Positions 1 through 5,599 of a DNA stretch of 5,632 nt are shown here, piece by piece. Below the pieces are notes generated by a model. The model did not search any database. It was not told where the DNA came from and worked only from the letters and a program-made list of their open reading frames with translations. The translations under genes and the position numbers were made by a program. Source of the DNA: Alphaproteobacteria bacterium (lineage in GTDB: Bacteria > Pseudomonadota > Alphaproteobacteria > Puniceispirillales > Puniceispirillaceae); assembly GCA_022425565.1 (NCBI GenBank), contig JAKMFG010000039.1, positions 1-5,632 on the forward strand, read 5' to 3'. The stretch's first letter is position 1. Each line of letters opens with the position of its first letter.

Positions 1-60
1 ATCTGTTCCCTGAGACACCCGGGGCTTTCACGTCCCGGCGCCAGAACGGGAAGGCTTGAA

Positions 61-762
61 ATGACACCGGAAACAGATGGCCCAAAGCAGGGTGATCGCC
101 TGATTGTCTGGGACCTGCCATTGCGCCTGTTTCACTGGGGGCTTGCGGCAGCGGTCATCATCAGCGTCGTGTCGGTCAATATGGGGCGCATGGATATCCA
201 TGAACGCTCTGGACTGACCGTGCTGGCGCTTGTGGTGTTTCGTGTCATCTGGGGGTTTGCCGGCGGCCATCATGCAAGGTTTGCAAATTTTGTCCGCTCA
301 CCGGTCGCCGTGATCGGCTGGCTTCGTGCGTCGCCGCCCACAGATGCCCCGCGACCCGCCGGGCACAGCCCGCTGGCTGCCCTGTCCGTGATCGCGCTGC
401 TTATGATCACAGGCTATCTTGCGATGACGGGCATGTTCTCGACCGACGGCATCCTGTTCGATGGACCGCTGGCGCATCTTGCGCCGGTGTCACCCTATCT
501 GATGGCCAAGATCCATCATTTTGGCAAGCCGGTGCTGATCGTGTTGGTGCTGCTGCATCTTGCTGCCATTCTCGTCTACAAGTTCGCCAGGAAAACCAGC
601 CTGACCAAGGCAATGGTCACCGGCCGAGCTGCCGAGGCGCCCGGCAAGGTAGCTGGCGCTGATGGCGGCATCAGCCGCAACCTTCTTGTGGTCGGGATGG
701 TGCTGATGGCCGGATTGCAGCTGGCAGCGCATGCACTGCCGCTTTTTCGCCCAGCCTGGTGA
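61..762 (+). CDS. Membrane-bound b-type cytochrome (cytochrome b561 / Ni,Fe-hydrogenase b-subunit-like family)
   Basis: This 233-residue protein matches the cytochrome b/b6-domain family that passes electrons between the quinone pool and periplasmic carriers in the inner membrane. Family hallmarks are visible: VWDLPLRLFHW (17-26), an H47-containing HERSGLTVLALVVFRVIWGF stretch (47-66), ARFANFVRSP (72-81), GHSPLAALSV (101-110), FDGPLAHL (133-140), KIHHFGK (150-156) and LLHLAAIL (164-171). Likely haem ligands are among H25, H47, H152/H153 and H166. Hydrophobic helices lie near 23-40, 52-68, 105-122 and 155-174. An extra C-terminal helix (about 207-226) goes beyond the core. The ATG is preceded by GGGAAGG (48-54) at 6-nt spacing. 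The reading frame stays open upstream to the window edge, but this ribosome site and the family N-terminus support the ATG. It is convergent with a cytochrome c' gene, a common b/c' partnership. The family is certain; the exact redox partner is inferred. Confidence 0.9.
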   Translation: MTPETDGPKQGDRLIVWDLPLRLFHWGLAAAVIISVVSVNMGRMDIHERSGLTVLALVVFRVIWGFAGGHHARFANFVRSPVAVIGWLRASPPTDAPRPAGHSPLAALSVIALLMITGYLAMTGMFSTDGILFDGPLAHLAPVSPYLMAKIHHFGKPVLIVLVLLHLAAILVYKFARKTSLTKAMVTGRAAEAPGKVAGADGGISRNLLVVGMVLMAGLQLAAHALPLFRPAW

Positions 763-1194
763 TTACCAGCTTTTGAATTTCTGGTGGCAGGCCTTGCAGC
801 TAGCGCCGACGGCTTTCAGGGCTTCTGCAGTTGACGCCGCATCCTGCTTGGCGGCGACGGTGATCAGATCCTGAGCTGCATTATGGAAGGCCTCGGCCGC
901 ATCCTTGAACCCGACAAAATCAGTCCAGATTTCAGGCTTGGCACTTGTGCCGGCGCCACTGCCCTCGGGGAAGTAGTCCGGCATGACCTCGGCCCAGGCG
1001 GCGAGCTTCATTGCCTCTTCGGTGATGGTGTCGAAATCTTCGCTACCCATGGCCGCGCCCATCATGCGCATCGACATGTTGCTTGCCTTGAAATTGGCTT
1101 TGCGGTCCTCAACCACACCGGCAGAAACCGGAAGGCTTGCAAGCATGGTCAGGGCAATCGCCGCGCTAGCGGCTTTGATCTTGGTAACGGGCAT
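763..1194 (-). CDS. Cytochrome c' precursor (periplasmic, high-spin c-type haem)
   Basis: This 143-residue precursor has a Sec signal peptide (charged start with K5 and K7, hydrophobic 8-22, likely cleavage after VSA25) and a mature four-helix-bundle haem protein. The single CKACH haem motif sits at the C-terminus (133-137), as in class II cytochromes c'. H137 is the proximal ligand. The family's proximal Arg, four residues after this His, is Lys141 here. The distal position (four residues after the conserved Arg31) is Phe35, where many members have Leu or Met. Cytochromes c' lack a sixth protein ligand and bind NO and CO; roles in NO tolerance are known for the family, and the role here is inferred. 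AAGGA (1204-1208 on the minus strand) lies 9 nt before the ATG. The stop codon directly abuts that of the cytochrome b gene. Length is typical. Confidence 0.95.
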   Translation of the reverse strand: MPVTKIKAASAAIALTMLASLPVSAGVVEDRKANFKASNMSMRMMGAAMGSEDFDTITEEAMKLAAWAEVMPDYFPEGSGAGTSAKPEIWTDFVGFKDAAEAFHNAAQDLITVAAKQDAASTAEALKAVGASCKACHQKFKSW

Positions 1195-1281
1195 CTTCGC
1201 TGGTCCTTGTTTGACATCTTTCGCTTCACCCCGTCATTGGCAGAACAGGGGCCGTGAGGTGACGCTGTGTATTTCTGGTGC

Positions 1282-1309
1282 ATAACAATTAGGCATTGAT
1301 GGCACCCAA
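1282..1309 (-). promoter_or_regulatory. Weak candidate promoter / TTG-N8-CAA element upstream of cytochrome c'
   Basis: Reading on the minus strand, TTGGGT (1309-1304) and TGTTAT (1287-1282) are separated by 16 nt, a poor -35 (3/6) and moderate -10 (4/6). The same -35 bases lie in a TTG-N8-CAA partial palindrome (1296-1309, TTGATGGCACCCAA on plus). This has one perfect FNR-type half-site (TTGAT) and one poor one. The element lies about 88-115 bp before the cytochrome c' start and in the spacer shared with the divergent permease gene. Control by an FNR/Dnr/NnrR-type regulator would suit a NO-binding cytochrome, but the match is weak and may be chance. Confidence 0.22.
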
Positions 1310-1403
1310 TAAAAGATGGGGCATCTGAAAGCCCTGAAACATCCCGGGCAAAAGATTGCTGGAAGATGCGTGGTCCGCCGCCTAAGCTGGGATCTGTTTC
1401 TGC

Positions 1404-1410
1404 AAGAGAG
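1404..1410 (+). promoter_or_regulatory. Ribosome binding site supporting a TTG start of the permease
   Basis: AAGAGAG lies 5 nt before TTG at 1416. No ATG or GTG occurs between the upstream in-frame stop (1383-1385) and 1416. The next in-frame ATG (1449, residue 12) would cut into the first membrane helix and has no purine-rich site at the right distance. Confidence 0.55.
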
Positions 1411-1415
1411 TTTCC

Positions 1416-2327
1416 TTGTCTTTCAACCGCTCCGCCATCGGCATCCTGATGACACTCTTGACGATTATGTTTGGGGTGATCACCGGCTTGTGTGTGCGCT
1501 CGGTCGGGGATGCCGTGCCGCTGATTACGGTTCTGCTGTACAGGTTCGTCTGTTCGATACCGCTGTTGCTGCTGCTGGCGCTGGCGGTCAGGGGGCGTCA
1601 GTTTCTTCAGGTCAATGCGCGGCGAACGCTGATGGTACGGATCGCCTTTGGCTGTGCCGCGATGACGCTCTGGTTCACCTCGCTCCGGTTGCTGCCACTC
1701 GGTCAGGCGACGGCCCTGTTCCAGAGTTCCGTGATCTTCGTGACAGTCTTCTCTCCGCTGCTGCTCGGCGAACGGATCGGCATCTACCGCTGGAGCGCTG
1801 TGGTCACCGGGATGATCGGGATCGTGCTGCTGACAAATCCTGTGGATGGCGGGTTCTCCTTCAATGTGGTTTTTGGTATCGGCGGGGCCATGGCCGGTGC
1901 AGCGCTGTCCATTCTGCTCAGGCGGCTTGGCAAGGCGGACAATCCGTTCAGCCTCGCGCTCTGGTACAACGGAACCGGCGGCATTCTGCTGACTATGCTG
2001 GCGCTGACCGTCGGCGTGCCGATGATTGTTCCCGACCAGACAGTAATGGTGACGCTCGTCCTGCTGGGCGTGGTCGCTTCAGGGCTGCAGCTGTGCATCA
2101 CGACCGCCTACAAATTTTCCGAAGCCGTTGTCGTGGCATCGCTTCGCTATATGCAGATACCGCTGGCAGCGCTTGTCGCCTATCTGGCGCTTGGCGAGAC
2201 TGTGACCCTTTCCGAAGTGGCAGGCGGCGTCGTAGTGATCGGCAGTTGCCTGTTCATTGTCTGGCGCGAAATGAAGCGCTCGCGGGTCGCAACCAGCGCC
2301 TCGGCACCTGCTGACCCCGTATCCTGA
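1416..2327 (+). CDS. DMT-superfamily permease, EamA family (10 TM)
   Basis: This 303-residue inner-membrane protein has the two tandem EamA repeats of the drug/metabolite transporter superfamily. Repeat 1 covers roughly 8-140, with the family signature LRLLPLGQATALFQSS (90-105), PLLLGER (114-120) and GMIGIVLLTNP (132-142). Repeat 2 covers roughly 150-283, with the matching ASLRYMQIPLAALVAYLALGE (241-261) and GGVVVIGSCLF (270-280). About ten hydrophobic helices are visible, and the tail (285-303) is short, basic then polar. Length is normal for the family. The likely start is TTG at 1416. Members export or import small metabolites such as amino acids, purines or sulfur compounds; the substrate cannot be told from the sequence. 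Neighbouring genes are not obviously related, and it is read divergently from cytochrome c', so it is probably a single-gene unit. Confidence 0.9.
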   Translation: MSFNRSAIGILMTLLTIMFGVITGLCVRSVGDAVPLITVLLYRFVCSIPLLLLLALAVRGRQFLQVNARRTLMVRIAFGCAAMTLWFTSLRLLPLGQATALFQSSVIFVTVFSPLLLGERIGIYRWSAVVTGMIGIVLLTNPVDGGFSFNVVFGIGGAMAGAALSILLRRLGKADNPFSLALWYNGTGGILLTMLALTVGVPMIVPDQTVMVTLVLLGVVASGLQLCITTAYKFSEAVVVASLRYMQIPLAALVAYLALGETVTLSEVAGGVVVIGSCLFIVWREMKRSRVATSASAPADPVS

Positions 2328-2380
2328 AGCTGTCACGCAGATGTTGCCAAGCCGCCCTGTGCTCCGTACAAGGCTGGCTG

Positions 2381-2403
2381 GGCCACGCGAAGTTCCCGTG
2401 GCC
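2381..2403 (+). other. Perfect 7-bp GC-rich hairpin downstream of the permease gene
   Basis: GGCCACG (2381-2387) and CGTGGCC (2397-2403) are exact reverse complements around a 9-nt loop, 54 bp after the permease stop and 31 bp before the next start. There is no T-tract, so it is not a canonical intrinsic terminator. It could be a 3'-end stabiliser, a weak terminator, or a structure affecting the next gene's leader. It could also be chance in GC-rich DNA. Confidence 0.35.
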
Positions 2404-2433
2404 ATGAGTGAACCGAATTCGGGATAGATTGCC

Positions 2434-2955
2434 ATGCCAGCCACCATGCTCCGCCTGATGGGCGAATCCGACATCATCGACATCGACCCCGTCGCGCATG
2501 ACGGCAATGCGCATCCGCGCCTGATGGGTCTCGATGCGGATGACCGGATCAATCTTCTCGGCCATTGGCTCGACCAGGACCGCGGCGAGGTGATGGCAGC
2601 TGATCCTGACGCGTTGTCGGCGATGATTGCCATTGGCGCGGAATTCCTCGATGGCCAGGACATCTCTGGTCAATGGGGTGGCGACGTGAATTTCGTGGTG
2701 ATGACCATCCTTCGTGAAAAATGGCCGGTTGGGTCGAAGGCAAAATTTCAGGCGCGTGCCGACCGGGTCGGGGCTGACCATACCTATCTGCCGCATCTCT
2801 GCGCCCCGGCGAAAATGGATGATCTGTCCGACGAGGCGGCGCTGAAACAGTCGGAGACGGCGCAGCTGATGATGTCGCTGCCGCGGTTCAAGCAGATGCG
2901 CAAGAGCTTTGCGAACAGCAGCGCTGTCCAGACGCTGATCCGCCAGGGAATCTAG
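2434..2955 (+). CDS. Hypothetical soluble protein, family not recognised
   Basis: This is a 173-residue protein I cannot assign to a family. It has no signal peptide and no membrane helix. The N-terminal part (11-60) is acidic (ESDIIDIDP, DADDR, DQDRGEV). The middle (58-95) looks helical with FLDGQDISGQWGGDVNFVV at 71-89. The C-terminal third (129-170) looks like amphipathic helices with a basic patch (RFKQMRK, 151-157). A strong G/C bias at third codon positions argues that it is a real gene rather than a shadow. An in-frame stop at 2425-2427 bounds the start. The ATG at 2434 has only a weak GGGATAG site (2421-2427), and ATGs at 2446 and 2458 are alternatives. It follows the permease by 106 bp and is convergent with the ligase gene, ending 6 bp from it. 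Confidence 0.75.
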   Translation: MPATMLRLMGESDIIDIDPVAHDGNAHPRLMGLDADDRINLLGHWLDQDRGEVMAADPDALSAMIAIGAEFLDGQDISGQWGGDVNFVVMTILREKWPVGSKAKFQARADRVGADHTYLPHLCAPAKMDDLSDEAALKQSETAQLMMSLPRFKQMRKSFANSSAVQTLIRQGI

Positions 2956-2961
2956 CGAAGG

Positions 2962-4932
2962 CTACTCCGCAAGCTGGGGGATGTCCGCAAAATGCGCCAG
3001 CGCTTCTGCGTTGGCGAGTGCTTCGGTATTCTTGACCGGCCTGCCGTGAATTACGTCGCGGACGGCCAGTTCGGTGATTTTTCCGGAACGCGTGCGCGGA
3101 ATATCGGGAATGGCGATAATGTGGCGAGGCACATGCCGCGGTGTGGCGCCGCTGCGGATTCGCGCCTTGATGGCGCTCGCCAGTTCGTCATCGAGGACGC
3201 AATCTCTTGCCATCCTGACGAACAGGATCACCCGCACGTCATTGTCCCAGTCCTGTCCGACGACAAGTGCTTCCTCGATCTCGTCGAACGCTTCGACCTG
3301 GCGATAAATCTCGGCGGTGCCAATGCGCACGCCGCCCGGGTTCAATGTAGCGTCAGACCGTCCGTGGATGACCACCCCGCCGCGTTCGGTCAGGGTCGCC
3401 CAGTCACCATGTCGCCAGATGCCCTCGAAATGCTCGAAATAGGCCGCGCGGTATTTTGCGTCGCCCGGATCGTTCCAGAACATGACCGGCATCGACGGGA
3501 ACGGCTTCAGGCAGCATAGCTCGCCCTGTTCACCGCGAACCGGCTTGCCGTCATCATCAAGGATTTCCACTGCCATGCCGAGGCCGCGTGACTGGATTTC
3601 ACCGGCATGGACAGGCTGTGTCGGCGTTCCCAGCACAAAGCACGAGATCAGGTCGGTGCCTCCGGAAATGGAGCAAAGCTGCAGCGATGGGCTGACATCG
3701 CGATAGATGAATTCGAACGCTTCGGCAGACAGTGGTGATCCGGTCGACATAATCATCCGCAGCGCCGACAGATCGACATTCTGCCCTGGCAGATACCCGG
3801 CATTGCGCACCGCATCGACATATTTTGCCGACACGCCCATATGGGTCAGCTTTTCTGCCTCGGCCATTCGCCACAGGCGGTCCGGCCCGGGATGGAACGG
3901 GTTGCCCTCATACAGAATCACTGGCGTGCCGACCATCAACCCGGACACGACCCAGTTCCACATCATCCAGCCGCATGTGGTGAAGAAGAACAGCCTGTCT
4001 TCGGGACGCACGTCACTGTGCAGTCGCAGTTCCTTGGCATGCTGCAGGGTGACGCCGCCGACACCGTGGACAATGCATTTGGGCGCGCCGGTGGTGCCGC
4101 TGGAATAAAGGATATAGAGCGGATCGTTGAACCCGACCCGCACGAAATCGGCAAGTGGTGCGTCGCCTTCGGCCTCGTCGAACAGGCATGGCTGTGGCAG
4201 GCCGGACAGGTCCGGTGCTGTGTCCAGATAGGGGACGATGAGCGTGTGTGTGACAGACGGCATGCCTTCTGCCAGCTCGCGAACGATCGGCAGCCTGTCA
4301 AAGCGCTTGCCGCCATAAAGATAGCCATCGCAGGCGATCAGCAGCTTCGGCTCGATCTGGCCGAAACGGTCGCTGGCCCCGCCGATGCCGAAATCGGGCG
4401 AGCAGCTCGAGAAGATGGCGCCGACAGCCGATGTGGCCAGCATCGCAATCACCGCCTCGGGGATGTTCGGGATGTAGGCGGCAACGCGGTCACCCTTGCC
4501 GATTCCCGCCGTCTGCATCCACCCGGCAAGCCGCATGACGCGCGCTTTCAGTTCGGCCCTGGTCAGGCGGGTCAGGCGGCCGTCCTCGCCATGCGCCGAC
4601 AAGGCAAGCCTTTCATCGGCGTCGGCGAGCATATTCTCGGCATAGTTCAGCGAGGCGTCGGGGAAGAACCGCGCACCCGGCATCGCGGTCTTGTTCTCGA
4701 TTTTGCGCGCACCCTTGTCGCCGATCACGCCGTGCCAGTCCCAGAACAGGTCCCAGAATTCGACATTCTGGTCCACCGACCACTGCCAAAGCGTCTGAAA
4801 ATCGCCGCCCCAATCCGTGCCGGTACGCTTGTTCACAAACCCGGCAAATTCGGGAACCTGGCCTGCCGTTTGTGCAGACTGATCAGGTGACCAAAGAAGC
4901 TTTCCGGTGACGGAAACGGCGGCGTCATTCAT
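2962..4932 (-). CDS. aacS: Acetoacetyl-CoA synthetase (acetoacetate-CoA ligase, EC 6.2.1.16)
   Basis: This 656-residue cytosolic enzyme is full-length for its family. It activates acetoacetate with ATP and CoA through an acyl-adenylate. ANL-superfamily core motifs are present in order: YSSGTTGAPK (276-285, phosphate loop), SGGTD (423-427), HGDW (508-511), GRSD (524-527) and PRTRSGK (612-618), whose K618 is the expected adenylation lysine. Features that separate it from acetyl-CoA synthetase include SPDFGIGGASDRFGQIEPK (178-196), TTCGWMMWNW (318-327), GVSAKY (366-371), KPFPSMP (476-482) and NPGGVRIGTAEIYRQVE (531-547). AAAGGA (4943-4948, minus strand) sits 10 nt before the ATG. In the family it recycles acetoacetate from 3-hydroxybutyrate or PHB breakdown; no partner gene is in the window, so it seems monocistronic. 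A good promoter is visible upstream. The symbol follows common usage and is not fixed across bacteria. Confidence 0.95.
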   Translation of the reverse strand: MNDAAVSVTGKLLWSPDQSAQTAGQVPEFAGFVNKRTGTDWGGDFQTLWQWSVDQNVEFWDLFWDWHGVIGDKGARKIENKTAMPGARFFPDASLNYAENMLADADERLALSAHGEDGRLTRLTRAELKARVMRLAGWMQTAGIGKGDRVAAYIPNIPEAVIAMLATSAVGAIFSSCSPDFGIGGASDRFGQIEPKLLIACDGYLYGGKRFDRLPIVRELAEGMPSVTHTLIVPYLDTAPDLSGLPQPCLFDEAEGDAPLADFVRVGFNDPLYILYSSGTTGAPKCIVHGVGGVTLQHAKELRLHSDVRPEDRLFFFTTCGWMMWNWVVSGLMVGTPVILYEGNPFHPGPDRLWRMAEAEKLTHMGVSAKYVDAVRNAGYLPGQNVDLSALRMIMSTGSPLSAEAFEFIYRDVSPSLQLCSISGGTDLISCFVLGTPTQPVHAGEIQSRGLGMAVEILDDDGKPVRGEQGELCCLKPFPSMPVMFWNDPGDAKYRAAYFEHFEGIWRHGDWATLTERGGVVIHGRSDATLNPGGVRIGTAEIYRQVEAFDEIEEALVVGQDWDNDVRVILFVRMARDCVLDDELASAIKARIRSGATPRHVPRHIIAIPDIPRTRSGKITELAVRDVIHGRPVKNTEALANAEALAHFADIPQLAE

Positions 4933-4935
4933 CGC

Positions 4936-4940
4936 GAATC
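4936..4940. promoter_or_regulatory. GANTC methylation-type site just upstream of the ligase start
   Basis: GAATC lies between the ribosome binding site and the ATG of the ligase gene. GANTC is the CcrM methyltransferase target in alphaproteobacteria. In this position an effect on transcription is less likely than for the site at 5022; the sequence match alone is certain. Confidence 0.4.
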
Positions 4941-5005
4941 AATCCTTTCAGGGCACGGCCAACGCGGAGTACGGCACGATATCCGGCCTGCCTGAACATC
5001 ACAAC

Positions 5006-5034
5006 ACTATAGAAACCCGTTGATTCGAGGCCAA
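5006..5034 (-). promoter_or_regulatory. Sigma70-type promoter for the acetoacetyl-CoA synthetase gene
   Basis: On the minus strand, TTGGCC (5034-5029, 4/6 to the -35 consensus) and TATAGT (5011-5006, 5/6 to the -10 consensus) are separated by exactly 17 nt. Transcription would start near 4999, giving a leader of about 67 nt ahead of the ligase ATG. This is the best promoter match I see in the window. Its spacer contains a GANTC site. Confidence 0.6.
5022..5026. promoter_or_regulatory. GANTC site inside the ligase promoter spacer
   Basis: GATTC lies between the proposed -35 and -10 of the ligase promoter. In alphaproteobacteria that have CcrM and GcrA, methylated GANTC sites near promoter elements help GcrA activate transcription in a cell-cycle-dependent way. 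Applying this here is inference. Confidence 0.4.
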
Positions 5035-5082
5035 AGGATTATCCGATAGAATGAATTGCGGCCAGCCGATCAAATTAGCTTC

Positions 5083-5108
5083 TTAACAGTAGGTTAACGC
5101 ATGGTAAC
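5083..5108 (+). promoter_or_regulatory. CtrA-type binding site (TTAA-N7-TTAA) with a third TAAC repeat
   Basis: TTAAC at 5083-5087 and TTAAC at 5094-5098 give an exact TTAA-N7-TTAAC arrangement, the known full-site consensus for the response regulator CtrA. A third copy, GTAAC, follows at 5104-5108. The repeats are spaced 11 and 10 bp, so all lie on one face of the helix. By eye I noticed no other TTAA in the window. The site ends about 48 bp before the start of the small downstream gene, where CtrA could activate or repress it. I could not find a convincing -10 element for that gene. Confidence 0.6.
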
Positions 5109-5145
5109 AAAACCGTGACGAGATGGTCAGACGCCATTTTCCAAC

Positions 5146-5149
5146 GGAG
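5146..5149 (+). promoter_or_regulatory. Ribosome binding site choosing the ATG at 5156
   Basis: GGAG sits 6 nt before ATG 5156. The alternative in-frame ATG at 5123 has only a weak GACGAG directly upstream, with almost no spacing. Starting there would add 11 residues (MVRRHFPTEPR) that do not look like part of the fold. Confidence 0.6.
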
Positions 5150-5155
5150 CCACGG

Positions 5156-5599
5156 ATGCAAAGCCAGATCAGCACCATCATGAACGACCTTGTCCAGAAC
5201 CCGTCCGAGGCGATGCCTTATCAGGTGCAGGCAATGTCGCAGCGCCGCTGGCTGATCGAAGCAGATCCGGGCCCGATCGTTCAGTTCGAGCTTCTCGACG
5301 ACGGCCACAGCGCGCTGATCTACGCCACCACCGCGCGCGATGGCAGCGGTCCGCTACGCTCGTCCTTTATCACGATGCTGATGCTTGAGGACACCATCGC
5401 CAATGTTCTGGTGCCATATGGCGTCTGTTCAGGCGAGGCGACGGTTACAGTTTACAAGCGCGTGTCGATGGCCAACGCGACGGCTGCGGGTGTCTTCCGT
5501 CAGATGATGGAGTTCTCGCAGATCGCATCGGCTGTTCTGGCCAAGCGCGGGATCGGTCTGCCGGGCGTGATCCCCGCCGACGACCGCGACGTCGCCTGA
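5156..5599 (+). CDS. Small conserved-looking cytosolic protein, possible CesT/YbjN-like fold
   Basis: This is a 147-residue protein with no signal peptide or membrane helix, and I do not recognise it with certainty. The visible pattern is an N-terminal helix (1-12), three strands (about RRWLIEAD, IVQFELLDD, SALIYATTA within 30-60), a long helix (LRSSFITMLMLEDTIANVL, about 66-84), a strand (ATVTVYKRVS, about 93-102) and a C-terminal helix (AAGVFRQMMEFSQIASAVLA, about 107-126). This order of elements resembles class I type III secretion chaperones (CesT) and the related YbjN family; this is a pattern-based inference, not a motif match. No secretion genes are nearby. The start at ATG 5156 is chosen for its GGAG site over ATG 5123. 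It is divergent from the ligase gene and preceded by a CtrA-type site, suggesting cell-cycle or developmental control. Confidence 0.75.
   Translation: MQSQISTIMNDLVQNPSEAMPYQVQAMSQRRWLIEADPGPIVQFELLDDGHSALIYATTARDGSGPLRSSFITMLMLEDTIANVLVPYGVCSGEATVTVYKRVSMANATAAGVFRQMMEFSQIASAVLAKRGIGLPGVIPADDRDVA

Noticed and set aside
3..59. Open frame ending in TGA one base before the cytochrome b start, possibly the tail of an upstream gene
   Set aside because: Only 18 codons are visible and two frames are open to the window edge, so neither coding nor product can be supported.
1316..2314. Long plus-strand open frame of 332 codons overlapping the permease
   Set aside because: It is the shifted-frame shadow of the permease: rich in Arg, Cys and His with no membrane pattern, while the other frame gives a complete EamA protein.
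2404..2427. Seven-codon open frame (MSEPNSG) directly before the unknown gene, as a possible leader peptide
   Set aside because: No ribosome binding site is visible, the peptide has no regulatory codon run, and such short frames are common by chance.
2079..2796. Two overlapping minus-strand open frames across the permease end and the unknown gene
   Set aside because: They run antisense to two better-supported genes, have Ser/Arg/His-rich composition, and no clear ribosome site was seen.
3841..4890. Long open frame of 349 codons antisense to the ligase gene
   Set aside because: It mirrors the GC-rich third positions of a clearly real ligase gene; its translation shows no recognisable family.
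5036..5048. Overlapping small palindromes GGAT-T-ATCC and TATC-C-GATA next to the ligase -35
   Set aside because: Each has only 4-bp arms, no known operator matches, and palindromes of this size are expected by chance.
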